From Pimelobacter simplex (lineage in GTDB: Bacteria; Actinomycetota; Actinomycetes; Propionibacteriales; Nocardioidaceae): a stretch of DNA of 64,000 nucleotides. The position numbers and the translations under genes were made by a program. This document shows positions 1-8,733 of this stretch, one piece after another. The notes under the pieces are model-generated. The model was not told the origin of the DNA. It saw nothing but the letters and a program-made list of their open reading frames with translations, and did not search any database. Numbering within the stretch: the stretch's first letter is position 1; every line of letters starts with the position of its first letter. The stretch spans positions 372,001 to 436,000 of the forward strand of contig NZ_FOUK01000001.1 of NCBI RefSeq assembly GCF_900114845.1. The letters are read 5' to 3'.

Positions 1-480
1 CTGCTCATCGACGAGGTCGACAAGACCGACATCGAGGTCGAGGGGCTGCTGCTCGAGGTGCTGAGCGACTTCCAGGTGACGATCCCCGAGCTGGGCACGG
101 TCGCCGCGACCCGGCGCCCCTACGTCGTCCTCACCTCCAACGCGAGCCGCGAGCTCTCCGAGGCGGTGAAGCGGCGCTGCCTCTACCTGCACATCGACTA
201 CCCGGACGCCGCCCGCGAGCGGCAGATCCTGCAGCAGCAGGTGCCCGGCCTCGACGACCGGATCGCCGAGCAGCTCGTCGCCACCGTGGGCCGGCTGCGC
301 GAGCTCGAGCTCAAGAAGGCACCGTCGATCGCCGAGTCGGTCGACTGGGCGCGCACCCTCATCGCGCTCGAGATCCGCGAGCTCGACGAGAAGGCGATCA
401 AGGACACCCTCGGCGCCGTCCTCAAGCACCAGTCCGACCACGAGCGCGCGGTCAAGGAGCTCAAGCTGGCGAGGTCCTGA
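1..480 (+). CDS. MoxR-family AAA+ ATPase, C-terminal part (5' end outside window)
   Basis: This is the C-terminal 159 residues of a MoxR-type AAA+ ATPase; the Walker A part lies before the window. Visible are the Walker B motif LLIDEVDK at the very start, a sensor-1 segment (VVLTSNASREL) followed by an arginine-rich RRC stretch, and a C-terminal helical lid. MoxR ATPases are thought to act as chaperones that help assemble or load metal centres of partner enzymes, usually with a VWA-domain protein. Here the partner follows after two bases (483-1892), the classic MoxR/CoxE arrangement. The substrate enzyme is not visible in the window. Confidence 0.9.
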   Translation: MLIDEVDKTDIEVEGLLLEVLSDFQVTIPELGTVAATRRPYVVLTSNASRELSEAVKRRCLYLHIDYPDAARERQILQQQVPGLDDRIAEQLVATVGRLRELELKKAPSIAESVDWARTLIALEIRELDEKAIKDTLGAVLKHQSDHERAVKELKLARS

Positions 481-482
481 CG

Positions 483-1892
483 ATGACCGGCCCCGACGCG
501 CACTCGGGTCTCCTCGACCGCCACCTGGCGTTCGTCGAGGCGCTGCGCGGCGCCGGTCTGTCGGTGTCGCTCGCCGAGGACCTCGATGCCGTGGCGGCGC
601 TGGCCGCCGTCCACTGGTCCGACCGGGCGACGGTCCGCGACGCCTTCGCCGCGACGCTGGTCAAGAAGCAGACCCAGCGCACCACCTTCGACGCGCTCTT
701 CGACGTCTACTTCCCCGCGATGGTGGGCGACGGCGCCGCCGGCGCCGAGGCGCCGGACGACGGCGCGCCGGGCCAGGTCAAGGACAACGCGGCCGCCCTC
801 GCCGACTTCCGCGAGCGGCTGGCCGAGGCGCTCGCGGCCGGTGAGATCGACGAGGCGCAGCTGCGCCAGATGGCGGCCGAGATGGTCGGCGTCTTCGGGT
901 CGATGCCCGGGCGCGGCCCGGGACTCTCGTCGTGGTCGGCCTACACCGCGCTGCAGCGCGTCGCCCCCCACGAGCTGGTCGACCGGCTCGTCCAGGGGCT
1001 GCTCGACGCCGGCACCGACGACGACGCCGCGCGCCGCCAGGCCAACCGGCGGATCGGCGAGTTCACCGGCCTCGTCGAGGACGACGCCCGCCGCCGGATC
1101 GCCGAGGAGAAGGGCCCCGACCACATCGCCGACGTCGCCGTCCGCCCGAGCATCGACAAGCTGGCGTTCATGGCCGCCCGGCGCACCGACCTCGACGAGA
1201 TGCGCAAGGAGATCTTCCCGCTCGCCCGCCGGCTCGCGACCCGGCTGGCCAAGGAGCAGCACTCCCGGCACGCGCGGACCGCGCCGCTCGACTTCCGTCG
1301 CACGGTGCGCGCCTCGATCGCCACCGGCGGCGTCCCGATCACCACGCACCACCGGCCCAAGCGCCCGCACCGCACCGACCTGGTCGTGCTCTGCGACGTC
1401 AGCGGCTCGGTCGCCAACTTCGCCCAGTTCACGCTGCTCTTCGTGTTCGCGCTGCGCGAGGTCTTCCAGAGCATGCGGGCGTTCACCTTCATCGACCACG
1501 TGCACGAGGTGACCGGCCACTTCCGCCCGGGCGCCGACCCGGTCGACGTCCTCGCCGACCTCGCGGCGTCCGCCAGCCACGCGGCTCTGTGGGGCCGGAC
1601 CAACTACGGCCGGGCGTTCACGAAGTTCGCCGAGAACCACGCCGACGCGCTCACCCCCAAGACCACGCTGCTGATCCTCGGCGACGCCCGCTCCAACTAC
1701 AGCGACCTGCACGAGGACACCCTCAAGCAGCTCGCGGGATCGGTGAAGCGCACGTTCTGGCTCAACCCCGAGCACCAGCGCAACTGGGGGACCGGCGACT
1801 CGGCCGCGCCGACGTACGCCGAGATCGTGCGGATGATCGAGTGTCGCAACCTGACCCAGCTCAGCGAGTTCGTCCACGAGCTCGCCTGGTGA
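483..1892 (+). CDS. CoxE-like VWA-domain protein
   Basis: A 469-residue protein of the CoxE-like VWA family. The C-terminal half carries a von Willebrand A domain with the metal-ion-dependent adhesion motif D305-V-S-G-S309, preceded by LVVLC. The N-terminal half is helical and charged, as usual for the family. With the upstream MoxR ATPase it probably forms a two-part metallochaperone; in carbon monoxide dehydrogenase clusters CoxD/CoxE play this role, but no molybdenum enzyme is in view. It starts two bases after the MoxR stop, so the genes are translationally linked. The gene ends at a strong palindrome pair (1894-1985) that may terminate it and the convergent neighbour. Confidence 0.9.
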   Translation: MTGPDAHSGLLDRHLAFVEALRGAGLSVSLAEDLDAVAALAAVHWSDRATVRDAFAATLVKKQTQRTTFDALFDVYFPAMVGDGAAGAEAPDDGAPGQVKDNAAALADFRERLAEALAAGEIDEAQLRQMAAEMVGVFGSMPGRGPGLSSWSAYTALQRVAPHELVDRLVQGLLDAGTDDDAARRQANRRIGEFTGLVEDDARRRIAEEKGPDHIADVAVRPSIDKLAFMAARRTDLDEMRKEIFPLARRLATRLAKEQHSRHARTAPLDFRRTVRASIATGGVPITTHHRPKRPHRTDLVVLCDVSGSVANFAQFTLLFVFALREVFQSMRAFTFIDHVHEVTGHFRPGADPVDVLADLAASASHAALWGRTNYGRAFTKFAENHADALTPKTTLLILGDARSNYSDLHEDTLKQLAGSVKRTFWLNPEHQRNWGTGDSAAPTYAEIVRMIECRNLTQLSEFVHELAW

Positions 1893-1893
1893 T

Positions 1894-1985
1894 CCGGCAG
1901 TTTCACCGCCTAGGCGGTGAAACTGCCGGTTGGCCCACGGAACTCCCTGTGCCCAGGTCCGGTTTCACCGCCTAGGCGGTGAAAC
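1894..1985. repeat. Composite double-palindrome element, copy 1
   Basis: Between two convergent stop codons lie a perfect 36-bp palindrome at 1894-1929 and a perfect 24-bp palindrome at 1962-1985. They share the core GTTTCACCGCC/GGCGGTGAAAC. The 32-bp spacer contains CACGGAACT. The same plan, with another palindrome sequence of the form GTTTCGCCGG/CCGGCGAAAC and spacer GACGGAACT, occurs at 14099-14186. It could act as a bidirectional terminator here; the recurrence suggests a dispersed repeat family of the REP/BIME type. Confidence 0.8.
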
Positions 1986-1996
1986 TGCCGCCGAGG

Positions 1997-3454
1997 TCAG
2001 GCGGTGTACTCGAGCGCCGGATCGGTCGGCGCCTTGCCGAACACCCGCAGGTCCTTGAAGTAGTTCATCTTGAGCCGCCACGGCTCGACCGAGCCCTGCT
2101 TGGGGAACTGCGTGATCGAGCGCATCACGTAGCCCGCCTCGAAGTCGAGGAAGGGCTCCTCGGCGACGGCCGGGTCGCGGCGGGGGACGACCACGCGCTT
2201 CCCGGTCTTCTCCATGTGCTGGAGCACGCGGACGACGTACTGGCAGACCAGGTCGGCCTTGAGCGTCCAGGAGGCGTTGGTGTAGCCGACGATGAAGGCG
2301 AAGTTGGGGATGTCGCTGAGCATCATCCCCTTGAACGCCATGGTGTCGGGCAGCTTGATGTCGGCGCCGTCGACGGCGAGCGTGGCGCCGCCGAAGACCT
2401 GGAGGTTGAGGCCGGTGGCGGTGACGACGATGTCGGCCTCGAGCTCGCGCCCGGACTCGAGGAGGATCCCGCGCTCGGTGAAGCGGGCGATGCGGTCGGT
2501 GACCATGTCGACGGTGTGCTTGCGCAGCGCCTTGAACAAGTCGCCGCGGGGGACGACGCACAGCCGCTGGTCCCAGGGGGCGTAGGGCGGCGTGAAGTGC
2601 TCGTCGTACGAGACGTCCTTGGGGAGCTGGCGCTCCGACATCTTGCGGATGAGCGCACGCGCCTCGCGCGGGCGGGCGCGGCAGAACTCGTAGAAGCCGA
2701 TCGTCATCGCCAGGTAGCGGCCGCGGACGAGCTTGCCGGCGATCTTGTCGGGCAGCGTCTGCAGCAGGCGGTAGGAGATCGGGTCGGTGAGCGGCTGGCT
2801 GACGATGAACGTCGGCGTGCGCTGGAGCATCGTGACGTGCCCGGCGCCGGACTCGGCGAGCGAGGGGATCAGGGTGACGGCGGTCGCGCCGGAGCCGATC
2901 ACGACGACCTTCTTGCCCTGGTAGTCGAGGTCCTCGGGCCAGTGCTGGGGGTGCACGACCTGGCCCTGGAAGTCCGCGAGGCCCGCGAAGTCGGGGGTGA
3001 AGCCCTCGTCGTAGCGGTAGTAGCCGGACGTCGACCACAGGAAGCTCGCCGTGATCTGCTTCGTCTCGCCGGTGTCGGTGCGCTCGACGGTGACCGTCCA
3101 GCGGGCGTCCTCGGTGGAGAAGTCGGCGTGCACCAGCTTGTGGTGGTAGCGGATGTGCTGGTCGATGCCGTTCTCGCGCGCGGCCTCCTGGAGGTAGGCG
3201 CGGATGTCGGCGCCGTCGGCGATGGCCTTCTTGCCCTTCCAGGGCTTCCAGCCGAAGCCGAGGGTGTACATGTCGGAGTCGGAGCGGATGCCCGGGTAGC
3301 GGAACAGGTCCCAGGTGCCGCCGAGGGCGTCGCGCATCTCGAGGATGGCGTACGACCGGGTCGGGAAGGCCTTGCCGACGTGGTAGGCCGCGTCGATGCC
3401 GGACAGGCCGGCGCCGACGATGAGGACGTCGAGGTGCTCCACGGAGTCGGACAT
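1997..3454 (-). CDS. EthA-like flavin-containing Baeyer-Villiger monooxygenase
   Basis: A 485-residue FAD/NADPH monooxygenase. It shows an N-terminal FAD Rossmann motif (VGAGLSG), the stretch YPGIRSDSDMYTLGF found in the EthA group, the Baeyer-Villiger fingerprint F-x-G-x3-H-x3-W (FQGQVVHPQHW) and a second Rossmann motif (VIGSGATAV) for NADPH. EthA enzymes of mycobacteria insert oxygen next to ketones and activate thioamide drugs; the length (about 490) fits. The start codon follows the TetR stop directly (TAGATG), so translation is coupled to the TetR gene. The natural substrate, probably a ketone from hydrocarbon or steroid breakdown, cannot be told from sequence. Confidence 0.88.
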   Translation of the reverse strand: MSDSVEHLDVLIVGAGLSGIDAAYHVGKAFPTRSYAILEMRDALGGTWDLFRYPGIRSDSDMYTLGFGWKPWKGKKAIADGADIRAYLQEAARENGIDQHIRYHHKLVHADFSTEDARWTVTVERTDTGETKQITASFLWSTSGYYRYDEGFTPDFAGLADFQGQVVHPQHWPEDLDYQGKKVVVIGSGATAVTLIPSLAESGAGHVTMLQRTPTFIVSQPLTDPISYRLLQTLPDKIAGKLVRGRYLAMTIGFYEFCRARPREARALIRKMSERQLPKDVSYDEHFTPPYAPWDQRLCVVPRGDLFKALRKHTVDMVTDRIARFTERGILLESGRELEADIVVTATGLNLQVFGGATLAVDGADIKLPDTMAFKGMMLSDIPNFAFIVGYTNASWTLKADLVCQYVVRVLQHMEKTGKRVVVPRRDPAVAEEPFLDFEAGYVMRSITQFPKQGSVEPWRLKMNYFKDLRVFGKAPTDPALEYTA

Positions 3455-4171
3455 CTACGCTTCCTTCAGGTTGAGGAGCTGCTCGACCGGCAGGTCGGGC
3501 ACCTCGATGTTGCGGGATGCTGCGAGACCCTCGATCTGCAGCCAGGTCACGTCGGCCAGCAGCCGGGTGAACTGCGGTGCCGGCGGGCGCAGCTCCTCGC
3601 GAGAGCTCCAGTTGCGGACCGCGGCCATCACGCCGCCGACGAGCAGGAAGACCCACGGCGTCAGCGCGTCGCGGTCGTCCTCCTCGACGTCGGCCTCGAG
3701 GACGGCGAGGAAGCCGCCGATGACGAGCTCGATCTGCTCGGCGATCTGGCCGATCGCGAGGTCGAGCGGCTTGGTGGCGGCGCCGGGGATGTCCCGCTCG
3801 GCGAAGCGCATGAGGGCGACGTTGGCGGCGCCCCAGTCGACGTACGCGTGGACGATCCGCTCGACGATCTCGCGCGGGGTGCCCTCGAGCGTGACCGCGG
3901 CGAGCAGCAGCTCGCCGGCGCGCGTGCAGATCTCCTGCTGGATGGCGACGTCGAGGTCGGTGCGGTCGTCGAAGTAGCGGTAGAGCACGGTGCGGTGCAC
4001 GGATGCCTCGTCGGCGATCAGCTGCACGCTCAGCTCGGCGCCCGGCTCGAGGTCGCGGGCGAGCACGGTCAGGGCGGCGTCGATGACGGCCTGCCGGCGA
4101 TCGGCGTTGTGCTGCTGCCAACGCCGCTTCCGGCCGTCGGTCTGGTCGCGTCTCCCACTCGGGGCAGCCAC
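3455..4171 (-). CDS. TetR-family transcriptional regulator
   Basis: A 238-residue TetR-type repressor. The N-terminal helix-turn-helix is clear (SVQLIADEASVHRTVLYRYF, about residues 48-67), followed by an all-helical ligand-binding domain. I chose the GTG start at 4171 because a GAGGAGG ribosome-binding site sits seven bases upstream; the ATG 15 bases further up would place that site inside the gene. It lies inside the four-gene minus-strand operon between the ferredoxin-reductase fusion and the EthA-like gene, so it probably controls its own operon. A candidate operator is the inverted repeat at 6942-6958. Confidence 0.88.
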   Translation of the reverse strand: MAAPSGRRDQTDGRKRRWQQHNADRRQAVIDAALTVLARDLEPGAELSVQLIADEASVHRTVLYRYFDDRTDLDVAIQQEICTRAGELLLAAVTLEGTPREIVERIVHAYVDWGAANVALMRFAERDIPGAATKPLDLAIGQIAEQIELVIGGFLAVLEADVEEDDRDALTPWVFLLVGGVMAAVRNWSSREELRPPAPQFTRLLADVTWLQIEGLAASRNIEVPDLPVEQLLNLKEA

Positions 4172-4191
4172 GGCGACACCTCCTCGCATCG

Positions 4192-5883
4192 TCACGATGT
4201 CAGCGACACCGTACGACGAAGCAGCCCGCGGCGCCGGGTCGCGACCGGGGCGGCGGCGACCGAGCGCTGCTCGGCGACGTCGGTGATCTTGGCCCGGGGC
4301 CGGCCCGCCTGCGCCCCCCGCTCGCGCTCGGCGGCGTCGAGCCGCTGCCACGCGGCGAGGTCGGCGGACTGGGGGTGCCGCTCGGCGACGAGTGCGGCGA
4401 TGGCCGCCGCGGAGCCGGTGGGGGCGGGGAGGCCGGCGTCGAGGTCGTCGAGGATCGTCTCGACGGTCTCCTGCGCATCGGTCTTGTTGGTGCCGATGAA
4501 GCCGACCGGGCCGCGCTTGATCCAGCCGACCACGTAGAGCCCCGGCTCGACCCGGCCCTGGTGGTTCGGCACGGTGGCGGTGCGCTCGTCGAAGGGCAGC
4601 CCGGCGACGGGCGTGCCGCGGTGGCCGACGGAGCGGACGACGAGACCGGCCTCGATGGTGCGGACGTCGTCGGTCGGCACGGCGCGGACGGTGCCGTCGG
4701 CGTCGGTGACGAGCTCGTTGCGGGCAACGCGGACGCCGCTCACCCGGCCGTCGGCCCCGAGCACCTCGACCGGGGAGGAGGCGAACGCGAGCACGATCCG
4801 GCGGCGGGTGGACGCGAGGTCGACGGGCCGCTCGGCGAGCTCGCGGAGCAGCGCGCTGCGCTGGTCGTCGCCGGTGAGCAGCGCCGGGTCGGCCTCGACG
4901 AGCACGTCGACGTCGTCGAGCGCGGCCAGGCCGATCAGCTCGGGGACGGTGAACGCGGCCTGGGCCGGTCCGCGGCGGCCGAGCACGAGGACCTCGCGCA
5001 CCGCGCTGGCCCGCAGCCGGTCGAGCGGTCCGGGAGCCAGGTCGGTGCGCTCGAGCACGTCGATCGGGCGGGCCAGGATGCGCGCGACGTCGAGCGCGAC
5101 GTTGCCGTTGCCGACGACGACCGCCCGCTCGTGCGCCAGCGGGACGTCGAGCGCCTGCTGGTCGGGGTGGCCGTTGTACCAGCCGACGAGCGCGGTGGCG
5201 GCGACCGAGCCCGCGAGCTCCTCGCCGGGGATGCCGAGGCTGCGGTCGGCGGAGGCGCCGACGGCGTAGACGACGGCGTCGTAGTGGGCGCGCAGGTCGG
5301 CGAGGGTGACGCCGCCGGGGTGCTCGGGGGCACCGACCGGCACGTCGAGGAAGTAGCGGAAGCGCGGCTGCCGCTCGATCGCCTCGAAGAGCCGGGTGAC
5401 CAGCTTGGTCGAGGCGTGGTCGGGCGCGACGCCGTGCCGGACCAGGCCGTAGGGCGTGCGCAGCCGGTCGTAGACGTCGACGCCGCCGACCTCGGGGTGC
5501 TTGAGCAGCTCGTCGGCCGTGTAGAGCCCGGCCGGACCGGCGCCGACCACCGCGACCCGGAACGGTCCGGTGCGGGTGAGCCGGCGCTGCTGCGGGACCA
5601 GCGCTACCGGCGTCCGGTCGGCATGGGGGAAGGCGTCGTAGTAGGAGGCGTTGAGGTCGAGGAAGGGCAGCTGCTTCGTCGTCAGCGCGGCATCGGGCAC
5701 CATCGCGCCCACCGGGCACGCCGTGGCGCAGGCACCGCAGCCGACGCAGGAGCTCGCGTCGACGTAGACCATCTCGGTGGTGCCGAAGCCCGGCTCGCCG
5801 GGCGCGGGGTGGATGCAGTTGACCGGGCAGGCGACGACGCACGAGGCGTCGGCGCAGCACGACTGCGTGACGACGTAGGCCAT
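4192..5883 (-). CDS. fprB: Ferredoxin / ferredoxin-NADP+ reductase fusion (FprB type)
   Basis: A 563-residue fusion. Residues 1-70 form a bacterial ferredoxin with a first cluster region (C9, C15, C19-P, C23) and a standard C-x2-C-x2-C-x3-C-P second cluster. From about residue 105 an adrenodoxin-reductase-like flavoprotein begins (VAVVGAGPAGLYTADELL), with later NADPH-binding and C-terminal GWIKRGPVGFIGTNK segments. M. tuberculosis FprB has the same layout. The enzyme moves electrons from NADPH to the built-in ferredoxin. It follows the di-iron oxygenase gene in the same operon, so it is the likely electron donor of that oxygenase. A run of seven G sits just before the start codon (plus-strand view). 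Confidence 0.9.
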   Translation of the reverse strand: MAYVVTQSCCADASCVVACPVNCIHPAPGEPGFGTTEMVYVDASSCVGCGACATACPVGAMVPDAALTTKQLPFLDLNASYYDAFPHADRTPVALVPQQRRLTRTGPFRVAVVGAGPAGLYTADELLKHPEVGGVDVYDRLRTPYGLVRHGVAPDHASTKLVTRLFEAIERQPRFRYFLDVPVGAPEHPGGVTLADLRAHYDAVVYAVGASADRSLGIPGEELAGSVAATALVGWYNGHPDQQALDVPLAHERAVVVGNGNVALDVARILARPIDVLERTDLAPGPLDRLRASAVREVLVLGRRGPAQAAFTVPELIGLAALDDVDVLVEADPALLTGDDQRSALLRELAERPVDLASTRRRIVLAFASSPVEVLGADGRVSGVRVARNELVTDADGTVRAVPTDDVRTIEAGLVVRSVGHRGTPVAGLPFDERTATVPNHQGRVEPGLYVVGWIKRGPVGFIGTNKTDAQETVETILDDLDAGLPAPTGSAAAIAALVAERHPQSADLAAWQRLDAAERERGAQAGRPRAKITDVAEQRSVAAAPVATRRRGLLRRTVSLTS

Positions 5884-5904
5884 GACGGGGGGGTCTGGTC
5901 CTGG

Positions 5905-6891
5905 TCAGACCGCGGCGGACTTGGGCTCGCTGCGGAACCGCGAGGGACGCCCGTCGATGCCGAGCATCCGCCACACGCGGCGCGAGACCCGGTTCATCAG
6001 GCCGAGCTCGTCGGCGAGCATGCGCACGTCGCCGAAGGTGTCGCGCAGGAGCTTCTCGGACTTCTCCGACTTCCAGTAGACCTCGCGCATGACGCTCTTG
6101 GGGATGCCGAGGTCCTTCTGCATCTGCTTGCTGGGCTTCATGATCACGTCGCACAGCAGCCGCATGATGACCGGGAACGCGAGCGACAGGCCGAAGCGCT
6201 GGAGCGTGCCGTAGTCCTTGGAGCGCTCGACCAGGTAGGAGTGCGCGAAGCCGATGTGGCGGGCCTCCTCGGCCACGTGGATCTGCATCACCCGGGTGAT
6301 GATCGGGTGCATGTCGTGCCCCGAGCGGAGCACCGACTTCTGCAGGTAGTCGATCGGCTCCTCGCCGGCGAGGATGCCGAAGAAGAAGATGTTGGGCATC
6401 GGCCGCCCGGCCAGCGCGAGGAACGGCGCGATCTTGAGGAACCAGGTGGGTCCGCCCTGGACGTCGATGCCGATCCGGTTGACGGCCTCCTGGAACATCT
6501 GGGTGTGGTGACACTCCTCGGTCACCTCGTGCGTCGAGTAGCGGAACTCGGCGCGGTTGTTGGGCATCGTCATGAGGTGGTTCATGACGCCGCCGATGAG
6601 GAGCTGCTCGAACTGGAGGCCGACCTTGGCGATATTGGCCATCCGGTACATGCCGACCTCGATCTGGCGCTCCTGGGGGAGCGAGCGGTACCAGTCGGTG
6701 CCGCCGAGCGAGTCGACCTCGGGGAGGATCCAGCGCGGGTCGTCGGGGACGACGGCGAGCTCGGGGCTGTCCCACGCAATGTCGAGGAAGGCGTCGAAGT
6801 GCTGGTGGACCGAGGCCTCGGACAGCACGCGGAGCGTGTCCTGGTAGCTGAGGTCGGTCGTGTCGACGGGGGTGTCGGCGGTCGCAGTCAT
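5905..6891 (-). CDS. AurF-type di-iron oxygenase
   Basis: A 328-residue protein of the p-aminobenzoate N-oxygenase (AurF) di-iron family. The iron-ligand motifs are visible: EVTEECHH near residue 122, GEEPID near 176, and HVAEEARHIGF near 205. Some family members oxidise aryl amines or fatty-acid-like substrates; the substrate here is unknown. It is the first gene of a minus-strand operon with a ferredoxin-reductase fusion, a TetR regulator and a Baeyer-Villiger monooxygenase. I chose the ATG at 6891; longer in-frame starts add a cysteine-rich stretch unlike the family. Confidence 0.87.
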   Translation of the reverse strand: MTATADTPVDTTDLSYQDTLRVLSEASVHQHFDAFLDIAWDSPELAVVPDDPRWILPEVDSLGGTDWYRSLPQERQIEVGMYRMANIAKVGLQFEQLLIGGVMNHLMTMPNNRAEFRYSTHEVTEECHHTQMFQEAVNRIGIDVQGGPTWFLKIAPFLALAGRPMPNIFFFGILAGEEPIDYLQKSVLRSGHDMHPIITRVMQIHVAEEARHIGFAHSYLVERSKDYGTLQRFGLSLAFPVIMRLLCDVIMKPSKQMQKDLGIPKSVMREVYWKSEKSEKLLRDTFGDVRMLADELGLMNRVSRRVWRMLGIDGRPSRFRSEPKSAAV

Positions 6892-6941
6892 GTCGTCGGT
6901 CCGTTTCTCGTCATCGAAATCAGGAGCATGCGCGGTGTTAG

Positions 6942-6981
6942 CGCAACACCATGTTGCGTACATTGACCCCGGTTTTGTCAA
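6942..6981 (-). promoter_or_regulatory. Candidate promoter and operator of the di-iron oxygenase operon
   Basis: On the minus strand a TTGACA hexamer (6981-6976) resembles a -35 box. Downstream lies a perfect inverted repeat, CGCAAC-N5-GTTGCG (6942-6958), where the -10 region would be. No good -10 hexamer is seen. The repeat is a reasonable operator for the TetR protein encoded in the operon. The call rests on pattern only. Confidence 0.35.
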
Positions 6982-7049
6982 GCAGTTCGTCGAAGATTTG
7001 AGTACTCGGGCCCAGCCTGGGCGGCGCCCGGGTGATCAGGATCTCTTCC

Positions 7050-8378
7050 ATGTCGCACGCCCTGCTGCCCTCCGCCGCCGCCCTCGCCGACCGCACCCCA
7101 CCCGAGCGCAACCGGGTCGTCGACCTGCTGCGCGCCGCGGCGATCCTGGTCGTCGTCCTCGGGCACTGGCTGATGGCGGCCGTGTACGTCGACCGCGACG
7201 GCGGCCTGCACCGCGGCGACCTGCTCGACCTCGCCGGGTGGACGCACCCGCTCACCTGGGTGCTCCAGGTGATGCCGGTCTTCTTCCTGGTCGGCGGCTA
7301 CGCCAACGCCCTGTCGTGGCGCTCGGCCCGCCGCCGCGCCCAGCCGTACGGCGGCTGGCTGCGCTCGCGGCTGCGCCGGCTCGTGCTGCCGGTGCTCCCG
7401 CTCATGGTGTTCTGGGCGGTCCTGGCGCCGTCGGCGCACGCGCTGGGCGCCGACCCGGACCTGCTCCGGATCGCCAGCCGGGCCTCGCTGGTGCCGACCT
7501 GGTTCCTCGCGGCGTACGTCGTCGTGGTGGCGCTGGCCCCGCTGACGCTGGCCGTGTGGGAGCGGGCCGGCTGGTGGGCCGTCGGCGGCGGGCTCGCCCT
7601 GGCCGGTCTGGTCGACTACGTCAGCGTCAGCCGCGACCTGCTCGCGGTGGGCTTCCTCAACTACGTGCTCGTGTGGTCGACGGTGCACATGCTCGGCTAC
7701 GCCTGGCTCGACGGCCGGCTGGCCTCGGCCGGACGCCGGCTCGCTCTGGTGGCGCTCGGGCTCGGCGTCCTCTGGCTGCTCACGGTGCACGGGCCCTACG
7801 CCGTCTCGATGGTCGGCGTCCGCACCGACGAGATCGACAACGCCTACCCGACGCGCGTCACCCAGGGCTTCCTCGGGCTGCTCCAGGCCGGTGTGGTGCT
7901 CACCCTGGAGCCGCTGCTGCAGCGCCTCGTCGCCCGGCGCCGCGTGTGGGTCGCCACGGTGCTGGTCAACGCCCGGATCATGAGCATCTACCTGTGGCAC
8001 CTGACCATGCTCGGAGCGCTCGTCGCTGGCTCGCTGGCGCTCGACGGGCTCGGGCTGCACCGGCTGCCCGACACGGGCGGCTGGTGGGCGACCCGGCCGC
8101 TGTACTTCGCGGTGCTGGCGCTGCTGACGGCCGGCGCGGTCGCCGTCGTCGGGCGCTTCGAGACCCCCGCCGCCGACCCCCGCCCGGCGCCCGCGCCGTG
8201 GCGACCGGTGCTGGCCGTGCTGGGGGTCTGCGGCGGCCTGGGGGCGCTGGCGGCGCTCGGGATCACCCGGGACGGAGTGGTGCTGTGGTGGCTGCCGCTG
8301 GTGCCGCTCGCGGCCTGCCTCGCCGGGGGAGTGGTCCGGCTGCCCGGTAGCCTCGACCGCCGTGGAGCGGAGCAGTGA
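7050..8378 (+). CDS. Acyltransferase 3 family membrane protein
   Basis: A 442-residue integral membrane protein of the acyltransferase-3 family, which transfers acyl groups to sugars, lipids or antibiotics at the inner membrane. The typical opening is seen (RVVDLLRAAAILVVVLGHW, with the conserved Arg and His), then about ten hydrophobic segments including VMPVFFLVGGYANALSW. I prefer the ATG at 7050 with an AGGA box eight bases upstream over the GTG at 7032. The divergent neighbour is the di-iron oxygenase operon; the gene overlaps the next small gene by 17 bases. The acceptor is unknown. Confidence 0.85.
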   Translation: MSHALLPSAAALADRTPPERNRVVDLLRAAAILVVVLGHWLMAAVYVDRDGGLHRGDLLDLAGWTHPLTWVLQVMPVFFLVGGYANALSWRSARRRAQPYGGWLRSRLRRLVLPVLPLMVFWAVLAPSAHALGADPDLLRIASRASLVPTWFLAAYVVVVALAPLTLAVWERAGWWAVGGGLALAGLVDYVSVSRDLLAVGFLNYVLVWSTVHMLGYAWLDGRLASAGRRLALVALGLGVLWLLTVHGPYAVSMVGVRTDEIDNAYPTRVTQGFLGLLQAGVVLTLEPLLQRLVARRRVWVATVLVNARIMSIYLWHLTMLGALVAGSLALDGLGLHRLPDTGGWWATRPLYFAVLALLTAGAVAVVGRFETPAADPRPAPAPWRPVLAVLGVCGGLGALAALGITRDGVVLWWLPLVPLAACLAGGVVRLPGSLDRRGAEQ

Positions 8379-8733
8379 CGCGGACGGACTCGCCTGGGTG
8401 GTCGTGCAGTACCCGACCCAGACCAAGCGTCGCGACGACTGGCTGATCGACCACGCGAGCGAGTGGCTCGGGAGCGTCCTGGCCGAGCGCGGTCTCGGTC
8501 ATGTCGACGGGCACGACCGCGGCAAGCGGATCTCCGACGGCGCGCTCGTCGTCAACATCTTCGCCCGGGTGAGCGACGCGGAGGCGGGCTGCACGGCCGC
8601 GATGAGCGCGCTGCGCCAGGGCCGCGCCGACGAGCGGCGAGCGACCATCGCGCACCGCGCCGACGACGGCGACACGTGGACCGTCCGGTACGCCCGGACC
8701 TCGGGCAGGCTGCCCGGCGAGTTCAGCCTCTGA
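8362..8733 (+). CDS. Conserved-looking small protein, unknown function
   Basis: A 123-residue soluble protein with a GTG start that overlaps the end of the acyltransferase gene by 17 bases, which suggests coupled translation. No membrane segment, signal peptide or known motif is seen. The composition is mixed and charged and codon use is typical of the window, so I regard it as real. Its 3' end overlaps the convergent gene at 8723 by 11 bases. I do not recognise the family. Confidence 0.65.
   Translation: MERSSDADGLAWVVVQYPTQTKRRDDWLIDHASEWLGSVLAERGLGHVDGHDRGKRISDGALVVNIFARVSDAEAGCTAAMSALRQGRADERRATIAHRADDGDTWTVRYARTSGRLPGEFSL

Noticed and set aside
198..1877. Long open frame opposite to the VWA gene (and many similar long frames across the window)
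   Set aside because: In DNA this rich in G+C, stops are rare in shadow frames. The product is Arg/Gly/Ala/Val-biased low-complexity sequence and the true gene on the other strand has clear motifs.
4172..6775. Open frame running from the TetR gene up through the ferredoxin-reductase and oxygenase region
   Set aside because: Only its last part is the TetR gene. The rest is out of frame with the true genes and reads as Arg/Pro-rich nonsense.
6892..6981. N-terminal extension of the di-iron oxygenase from upstream TTG/ATG codons
   Set aside because: The extension is Cys-rich and unlike the family, would run through the promoter-like TTGACA and inverted repeat, and the ATG at 6891 gives a normal length.
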